A stretch of DNA of 26,923 nucleotides from positions 1 through 26,923 of the forward strand of contig CAUWNS010000027.1 in the NCBI GenBank assembly GCA_963560245.1, given 5' to 3'. Every line of letters begins with the position of its first letter. The stretch's first letter is position 1. A model generated the notes under the pieces. It was not told where the DNA came from. It made no database searches and was given only the letters and a program-made list of their open reading frames with translations. Positions 22,703-26,923 of the stretch are shown piece by piece. Source of the stretch: Pseudoruminococcus_B sp937901805. Its GTDB lineage: Bacteria > Bacillota > Clostridia > Oscillospirales > Ruminococcaceae. A program made the translations under genes and the position numbers.

Positions 22703-22720
22703 ACGAAACTCATACAGCAA
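22523..22720 (-). CDS. Small protein with heavy-metal-associated-like fold lacking CxxC
   Basis: 65 aa from a TTG at 22720, 10 nt after GGGAGG; no better start is present. The pattern (YEFRLAALKNQKQADQLVRGVSMAGGVSNIEI, then VLLVTSDTEAYHDIQNAIEENGG) follows the beta-alpha-beta-beta-alpha-beta order of HMA domains, including the final AIEENG. The metal-binding CxxC is absent. No partner gene is next to it. It lies antisense to the run-on tail of the dehydrogenase, which supports that tail being artefactual. Function unknown. Confidence 0.6.
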   Translation of the reverse strand: MLYEFRLAALKNQKQADQLVRGVSMAGGVSNIEISIPDSVLLVTSDTEAYHDIQNAIEENGGRLL

Positions 22721-22772
22721 AACGGCTTCACCTCCCGCATTTCGTGTGTTTCATGGAGATTGCCGTATCCAT

Positions 22773-22808
22773 GGAAAAAAGCCCCGGACAATTTGTCCGG
22801 GGCTTTAA
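22773..22808 (-). terminator. Terminator of pduL
   Basis: AAAGCCCCGGACA (22778-22790) pairs with TGTCCGGGGCTTT (22794-22806) around a 3-nt loop; the minus strand then has TTTTTT. 18 bp after the pduL stop. Confidence 0.9.
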
Positions 22809-22824
22809 GAAAAGTTTCCAATAC

Positions 22825-23400
22825 TTATTTGATGATTTCGCCGTATGTATTCGGTGCTACACAAGCCGCGTTGGATTCATCCGTATCAATGTGCATTGCA
22901 AGCGCATAGCTCGGAGAGACGCGGACGACAACATCGCCGAAGACAAGGCTTCTGCCGTCGGATTCCACTTTTACGCTGACAACCTGTTTGTCGGTAAGGC
23001 CCATTGCCTCTGCATCCGCCGGGGTTGCATGGATATGACGCTTTGCAACAATAACGCCCTCGCTGATTTCAACTTCTCCGCACGGGCCGACAATTTTGCA
23101 TGCGCCGGAACCGGCCAGATCACCGGACTCACGGATGGGAGCGGTAATACCGATGCTTCTTGCATCCGTCATGGAGAGTTCTACTTGGGTCTGTCCTCTT
23201 TCCGGTCCAAGGATGGAGACGTTCGGAAGAGATTTTTTCGGGCCGACGATAGTAACTCTCTCTTCGCAGGCAAACTGGCCCGGCTGAGAAAGATCTTTTT
23301 TCTTGGTAAGAGCTGCATTTTCCCCAAACAGGATTTTCAGATGCTCTTTGGTAACATGGACATGACGTGCAGAAGTTTCTACTAAGACTTTATTGGACAT
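22825..23400 (-). CDS. pduL: Phosphate propanoyltransferase / phosphotransacetylase PduL
   Basis: Interconverts acyl-CoA and acyl-phosphate (propanoyl or acetyl). 191 aa from ATG 23400 with GGAGG 10 nt upstream; upstream in-frame sequence covers the promoter and is rejected. Two PduL half-domains each begin with a zinc-site motif, ARHVHVT (about 11-17) and AKRHIHAT in the second half. There is no N-terminal encapsulation peptide and no microcompartment gene nearby, so it is likely a free cytosolic phosphotransacetylase used in acetate formation (inference). Monocistronic, divergent from the uracil-DNA glycosylase. Confidence 0.93.
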   Translation of the reverse strand: MSNKVLVETSARHVHVTKEHLKILFGENAALTKKKDLSQPGQFACEERVTIVGPKKSLPNVSILGPERGQTQVELSMTDARSIGITAPIRESGDLAGSGACKIVGPCGEVEISEGVIVAKRHIHATPADAEAMGLTDKQVVSVKVESDGRSLVFGDVVVRVSPSYALAMHIDTDESNAACVAPNTYGEIIK

Positions 23401-23433
23401 AGGAAACAACCTCCAATTCTTGATTTCAACTTT

Positions 23434-23462
23434 ATTGTACGCCAAAGGGCACCTATTTTCAA
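23434..23462 (-). promoter_or_regulatory. sigma-A promoter of pduL
   Basis: Minus strand -35 TTGAAA (23462-23457), 17-bp spacer, -10 TACAAT (23439-23434). Confidence 0.8.
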
Positions 23463-23652
23463 GTCTCTGAATAGAAAAAGGGGACTTTTTGACAGAAGTC
23501 CAGCAGGATTTGCAAGTCTCGCTTCCTTTATGATCGGATTTATGATAAAATAAGCAGAATGCCACAATAAAAATCCGATTTCCGGTTTGCGGAAGTATTG
23601 GCAAGCCGGATTCTTTGAACATTTAAAAACCAGTCGGGAGGGACTGCCTGTG

Positions 23653-24225
23653 ATGTACGAAACAATGGAAGCACTGCGTGAGGAATGCCTGAACTGTCAA
23701 AAATGCCCGCTTGCCAAAACTCGCACCAATGTCGCTTTCGGAGCGGGTGTGGAAGACGCGGAGATTCTTTTCATCGGAGAAGGGCCGGGAGAGCAGGAGG
23801 ATCTGCGCGGCGAGCCTTTTGTCGGACGCGGCGGCCAGCTGCTGGAAAAATACCTCGCTGCAATCGACCTTTCCAGGGAGAAAAACATCTACATTGCAAA
23901 CATGGTAAAATGCCGGCCGCCGAAAAACCGGGATCCTCTTCCGGAGGAAATGGAAGCCTGCCTGCCCTATCTCCGCAACCAGACCGCCATCCTGCGGCCC
24001 AAAATCATCGTATGCCTGGGGAGAATCTCTGCACAAAAGCTTATTTCCCCCAATTTCCGGGTGACCAAGGAGCATGGGCAGTGGATTCAGAAAAACGGCG
24101 TGTGGATGATGGGGACGTTTCATCCTGCAGCCCTGCTGCGCAATCCGCGCAACAAACCGGACGCTCTTGAGGATTTTCAATCCCTGCGGGAAAAAATCCG
24201 GGAGGTCTGCACGCATACCTACTGA
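23653..24225 (+). CDS. Uracil-DNA glycosylase, family 4 (Fe-S type)
   Basis: Removes uracil from DNA to start base-excision repair. 190 aa. The [4Fe-4S] ligands fit the family-4 pattern: C15-x2-C18 and C87-x15-C103. Motif GEGPGEQEDLRGEPFVGRGGQLL at 42-64 holds the active-site region, and HPAALLRNP near the C-terminus is the second substrate motif. ATG 23653 follows GGGAGG by 11 nt; the adjacent in-frame GTG at 23650 is a possible start too. Monocistronic, with a terminator downstream. The region upstream has a TTGACA at 23489 but no matching -10. Confidence 0.93.
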   Translation: MYETMEALREECLNCQKCPLAKTRTNVAFGAGVEDAEILFIGEGPGEQEDLRGEPFVGRGGQLLEKYLAAIDLSREKNIYIANMVKCRPPKNRDPLPEEMEACLPYLRNQTAILRPKIIVCLGRISAQKLISPNFRVTKEHGQWIQKNGVWMMGTFHPAALLRNPRNKPDALEDFQSLREKIREVCTHTY

Positions 24226-24259
24226 TTTTTCAGTAGCAAACCTGTTTTTTCAGAATACT

Positions 24260-24305
24260 ATGGAGTATAAACGCTTTTCGGAGCGCTTTATACTCCATTT
24301 TTCTG
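24260..24305 (+). terminator. Terminator of the uracil-DNA glycosylase gene
   Basis: TGGAGTATAAACGCT (24261-24275) pairs with AGCGCTTTATACTCCA (24282-24297), one irregular position, then a TTTTT run. Confidence 0.9.
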
Positions 24306-24395
24306 TCTTCCGGAAAAACGGGAAGTATCCCAAAAAAGCCGGACACCGATCAAAGAGCTCCTGACATAAGCGCACTGACGATATCGGAGGGATGA

Positions 24396-25502
24396 ATGAT
24401 GTCTGCTGTCAACCATGCCGCACATTATTTTTTGACTGCCAATTCCCCGCAGGGATTTGTTTCCAGATTTACGGAGCTTTCCAATGTTAAGGACGGATGG
24501 CATATTCTGATCCTAAAAGGCGGCCCCGGATGCGGAAAATCCACCTTTATTAAAAACCTGTTCCTCCTGCTTGCCGACAGGGAGCCCCATCCGGAACTCA
24601 TCCACTGTACCGCCGATCCCTCCAAACTGGACGCGGCGGTTTTTCCAACGCTCAAATTCTGTGTGGTGGACGGCACCCGGCCGCATGCACTCGAACCCCG
24701 TTATCCCGGTGTTTATGAGCACACACTGGATCTATCCGTCTACCTGAATACGGATCGGCTGGAATCCTACCGGGACGCCATCATTACGCTGACCAATGAA
24801 AGCGAATTAACCAGCAGGCGTGCCGTCCGCTTCATCTCTGCCTCGGGCTCCCTGATCAGCGATACATACCGCATGGCTTTGGAAGAAACCGACATCGGAA
24901 AAATCAGGAAATACGCTGCCCGGCTTGCCGCAAGGGAAATGAAGCCCCGCGGGAAAAGCCCGGGAAAAGAAATCCCCCGTCTGCTCAGCTGCGTCACACA
25001 GGAGGGAATCATGATGTTTTTGGATACCCCCTCCGTTTTATGCGACCACGTCTGCCTGATTGAGGATGAATACGGAAGCGTCAACCGGCTTCTTCTCCAA
25101 GCGCTCAAAGACCATGCGCTGCGGGCGGGATACGACGTTATTGCCTGTTACTGCCCGATTTCCCCCTTTGAAAAACTCGAACACCTGTTTATACCCGCCC
25201 TACGCCTGGGATATATGACTTCCAACCACTGGCATCCCATCACAGTGAGCGACTGCCGTACCATTCATGCGCGCCGGTTCTTAAATCTGGACGCATTGAA
25301 AACGAAAAAGGCCCGCATCCGTTTCAACCGCAAAGCGTCCCTAGAACTGTTGGGCGAGGCGGGAAAACTGATCCATGAGGCAAAGCTGATCCATGATGAT
25401 CTGGAAGCCTATTACGGAAACTGTATGGATTTCTCGGAGCTGGATTCCCTTGCACAGGGGGTCGCCGCGAAGGTGCTTCAGAAAAACCCGGAAATTTTAT
25501 AG
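24396..25502 (+). CDS. Tandem P-loop NTPase-like protein (PRK06851 type), second P-loop degenerate
   Basis: 368 aa; the ATG at 24399 is 8 nt from GGAGG, slightly better than 24396. Two halves look alike. The first begins HYFLTANSPQGFVSRF and has Walker A GGPGCGKST at 42-50. The second begins about residue 198 (LLSCVTQEGIMMFL) and has VCLIEDEYGSVNRLLLQ where a second P-loop would be. Both halves share the later motif of cysteine-rich strand plus FP-x-L or IPALRLG. By recognition this is the uncharacterised family found in spore-forming Firmicutes. The lost Gly-Lys in the second half means only one nucleotide site. Its stop overlaps the sigG stop by 6 bp, tail to tail. Confidence 0.75.
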   Translation: MMSAVNHAAHYFLTANSPQGFVSRFTELSNVKDGWHILILKGGPGCGKSTFIKNLFLLLADREPHPELIHCTADPSKLDAAVFPTLKFCVVDGTRPHALEPRYPGVYEHTLDLSVYLNTDRLESYRDAIITLTNESELTSRRAVRFISASGSLISDTYRMALEETDIGKIRKYAARLAAREMKPRGKSPGKEIPRLLSCVTQEGIMMFLDTPSVLCDHVCLIEDEYGSVNRLLLQALKDHALRAGYDVIACYCPISPFEKLEHLFIPALRLGYMTSNHWHPITVSDCRTIHARRFLNLDALKTKKARIRFNRKASLELLGEAGKLIHEAKLIHDDLEAYYGNCMDFSELDSLAQGVAAKVLQKNPEIL

Positions 25503-26267
25503 CTGTTTTTTAATCTGATTCAAAGCCCCTTTTTCCAAACGGGAAACCTGTGCCTGGGAAATTCCAATTTCCCGGGCGACTTCCATTTGCGTCTTCCCGC
25601 TTAAAAAACGCAGGCTCAAAATCCGTTTTTCACGTTCCCCAAGGCCCTGAATCGCTTCCTTAATGGCCAACTCTTCCAACCAGTTAAGTTCCGCATTTTT
25701 ATCCCCAATCTGATCCATCACATAGATGGTGTCCCCGCCGTCGGAATATACCGGCTCATAGAGGGAAACCGGATCCACGATTGCCTCGAGCGCCAGGACA
25801 ACCTCCTCTTTCGGAGTGCCGAGTCGCCGGGCAATCTCCTCAATCGTCGGCTCTTTCCCGTTTTTTCCGGTAAGTTCTTCTTTTGCCTGCATCGCCTTAT
25901 AGGCCAAATCCCGCATGGAACGGCTGACCCGAACCGGGTTATTATCCCGCAGGTAGCGCCGCAGTTCCCCCAGAATCATAGGAACCGCATAGGTGCTGAA
26001 ACGCACGTTGATTTCCGTATTAAAATTATCAATCGCCTTCATCAGGCCGATACAGCCGACCTGGAACAAATCGTCCATGTTCTCTCCTCGTCCGACAAAC
26101 CGCTGGACAACACTGAGTACCAGGCGGAGATTTCCGCTGATAAGCTCTTCTCTTGCCTGCTGATCTCCCTGTTTGACCCGTTTTAAAAGCGCTTCCTTCT
26201 CTTTTTCCTTGAGCACTTTTAATTTTGAGGTATTTACCCCGGTAATTTCCACTTTGTTTGCGTACAT
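25497..26267 (-). CDS. sigG: RNA polymerase sporulation sigma factor SigG
   Basis: Forespore-specific late sigma factor. 256 aa, starting MYANKVEITGVNTSKLKVL, colinear with Bacillus SigG (NKVEICGVDTSKLPVL). Region 2: LRLVLSVVQRFVGRGENMDDLFQVGCIGLMKAI near 48-80; region 3: PVSLYEPVYSDGGD; region 4 helix-turn-helix at the end: TQMEVAREIGISQAQVSRLEKGAL. ATG 26267 is 9 nt from GGGGG; upstream in-frame codons cross the promoter. SigG would drive spore DNA-protection and germination genes after engulfment. It is separated from the ATPase gene upstream by a terminator. No spoIIG locus is in the window. Confidence 0.95.
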   Translation of the reverse strand: MYANKVEITGVNTSKLKVLKEKEKEALLKRVKQGDQQAREELISGNLRLVLSVVQRFVGRGENMDDLFQVGCIGLMKAIDNFNTEINVRFSTYAVPMILGELRRYLRDNNPVRVSRSMRDLAYKAMQAKEELTGKNGKEPTIEEIARRLGTPKEEVVLALEAIVDPVSLYEPVYSDGGDTIYVMDQIGDKNAELNWLEELAIKEAIQGLGEREKRILSLRFLSGKTQMEVAREIGISQAQVSRLEKGALNQIKKQL

Positions 26268-26300
26268 CGGTTTCATCCCCCATCGAATATTTTCGATGAG

Positions 26301-26329
26301 AGTATGGGAAACAAAATAAAACCGCATAC
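26301..26329 (-). promoter_or_regulatory. Candidate sigma-G/sigma-F promoter of sigG
   Basis: Minus strand GTATG (26329-26325), 18 bp, CATACT (26306-26301), close to the sigma-G pattern GYATR-N17/18-CATAMTA. Start near 26294, 27 nt before the start codon. sigG autoactivation is known in Bacillus. A perfect 7-bp dyad CATCGAA/TTCGATG (26281-26298) spans the predicted start site. Confidence 0.6.
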
Positions 26330-26402
26330 AAAAAGAGGGTTTCCAGTTTTTTCATAACCCATTTTATTCCAAATATAGGAAACCGTTTGCACGACTGTAA
26401 AA

Positions 26403-26445
26403 GAAAAGATTCCCCGGAAACACTATGTTTCCGGGGAATCTTTTA
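26403..26445 (-). terminator. Terminator between the ATPase gene and sigG
   Basis: Perfect 14-bp stem GATTCCCCGGAAAC (26408-26421) with its complement (26427-26440), 5-nt loop, then TTTTCTTTTA on the minus strand. Starts 2 bp after the stop codon. Confidence 0.93.
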
Positions 26446-26923
26446 TCCGGCAGCTTCCGCCGCCTTTTCGTCTTTTGTCTTTTTAATCACTTTTAAGCGG
26501 CTGAACTCCTCGCGCTCTTTTTCCTCCAGCGCCTCTGTAATCATTTTAATTGTCTCCTCAAACTGAGGGATAATGATATTGCTCAGGGCATTTGCACGGC
26601 GCTGGGTTTTTTTAATCTCATTGGCAAGGCGGCAGACGCTGTTTTCAATTGCCGCAAGCATCACGGTAAACTCCTTTGCCTTTTCAAAGGAGATATACGC
26701 CACGTCAAACTGGGAGTTTGTCCCGGTAAAACCGTAGACGGTACTGGGCTGGGTACTGTGCAGGGTCACACGCGGGATTTCCACCCCCATAACGCTGCGG
26801 TAGGTAATATGCACCCCATTTTCCACTTCGATACCGTTCGCAATGCTTTCAATGACGCCAAGCGTAATATTGGCGCGCTGCAACGCCCGATAGGCCGTTG
26901 CATAGGTCTCCTCAATCCGGCTG
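26443..26923 (-). CDS. V/A-type ATPase subunit D, N-terminus outside window
   Basis: Central-stalk rotor subunit of a V/A-type ATPase, linking the ATP-hydrolysing head to the membrane ring. The last 159 residues are visible; the frame stays open to the window edge (SRIEETYATAYRALQRANITLG), so any start inside is rejected. Family pattern: RANALSNIIIPQFEETIKMI followed by LEEKEREEFSRLKVIK, with long helices at both ends and a Lys/Glu/Ala tail. In clostridia such enzymes are often sodium pumps; the ion cannot be told here. Other subunit genes should lie upstream, off the window. Confidence 0.92.
   Translation of the reverse strand, partial: SRIEETYATAYRALQRANITLGVIESIANGIEVENGVHITYRSVMGVEIPRVTLHSTQPSTVYGFTGTNSQFDVAYISFEKAKEFTVMLAAIENSVCRLANEIKKTQRRANALSNIIIPQFEETIKMITEALEEKEREEFSRLKVIKKTKDEKAAEAAG

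Noticed and set aside
23401..23622. PduL extended upstream by 74 residues
   Set aside because: The codons cover the pduL promoter; ATG 23400 follows GGAGG.
1..26923. CRISPR array, insertion sequence, prophage or attachment site
   Set aside because: No regularly spaced repeats, transposase, integrase or tRNA-flanking duplications were seen.

Overview
This window comes from an endospore-forming anaerobe of the Firmicutes class Clostridia. The Oscillospirales/Ruminococcaceae lineage is likely, by inference from gene content. The evidence is the sporulation genes (sigG, yqfC, yqfD, ylbJ), a valine-type T-box leader, a V/A-type ATPase subunit, Firmicutes Shine-Dalgarno and sigma-A promoter signals, and base composition near half G+C. 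No phage, insertion sequence, CRISPR array or other mobile element is visible. It looks like chromosomal backbone with informative intergenic regions.

Layout. 1-46: 5' part of tRNA-Val(UAC), minus strand, with its promoter. 259-4182 (minus): a potABCD polyamine ABC transporter operon whose genes overlap by 4 bp, with a consensus promoter about 290 nt upstream of potA and therefore a long 5' leader. 4500-5205: no convincing gene. 5259-5666 (minus): a small lipoprotein behind a perfect-consensus promoter whose -35 box lies in a 16-bp dyad. 5851-7858 (minus): a T-box leader with a GUA (valine) specifier in front of an AMP-forming acyl-CoA ligase. 7923-8105 (minus): a ribbon-helix-helix protein. 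8211-8499 (plus): a strong promoter, four hairpins and a terminator, read as an undescribed small RNA. 8549-16810 (minus): the conserved yqfC-yqfD-phoH-ybeY-dgkA-era-yqzL-recO block followed by mutS2 and a small GNAT gene. 16931-18360 (plus): ylbJ and a Cys-rich small protein. 18674-20900 (plus): ogt-pyrK-pyrD. 21329-22702 (plus): an iron alcohol dehydrogenase with a frameshifted C-terminus. 22523-22720 (minus): a heavy-metal-domain-like small protein. 22825-23400 (minus): pduL, divergent from a family-4 uracil-DNA glycosylase (plus). 24396-25502 (plus): a tandem P-loop protein converging on, and overlapping, sigG (25497-26267, minus). 26443-end (minus): V-type ATPase subunit D, cut by the window edge.

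Main points. (1) The candidate RNA at about 8246-8499 has three hairpins whose apical loops start with nearly the same pyrimidine motif (AUUCUCUCC, AUUCUCUCC, AUUCUCCC), plus a CCUCCUU linker. These are complementary to Shine-Dalgarno sequences, which suggests a multi-loop translational regulator. (2) The ligase is predicted to be induced when uncharged tRNA-Val accumulates. This points to a role in valine supply, for example activating isobutyrate for reductive carboxylation to 2-ketoisovalerate. (3) The alcohol dehydrogenase has lost its stop codon by frameshift. Its next in-frame stop lies beyond its own terminator, so most transcripts should be non-stop. (4) The pot leader and the lipoprotein operator are further uncharacterised regulatory elements. 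All calls rest on reading the sequence; no database search was possible.
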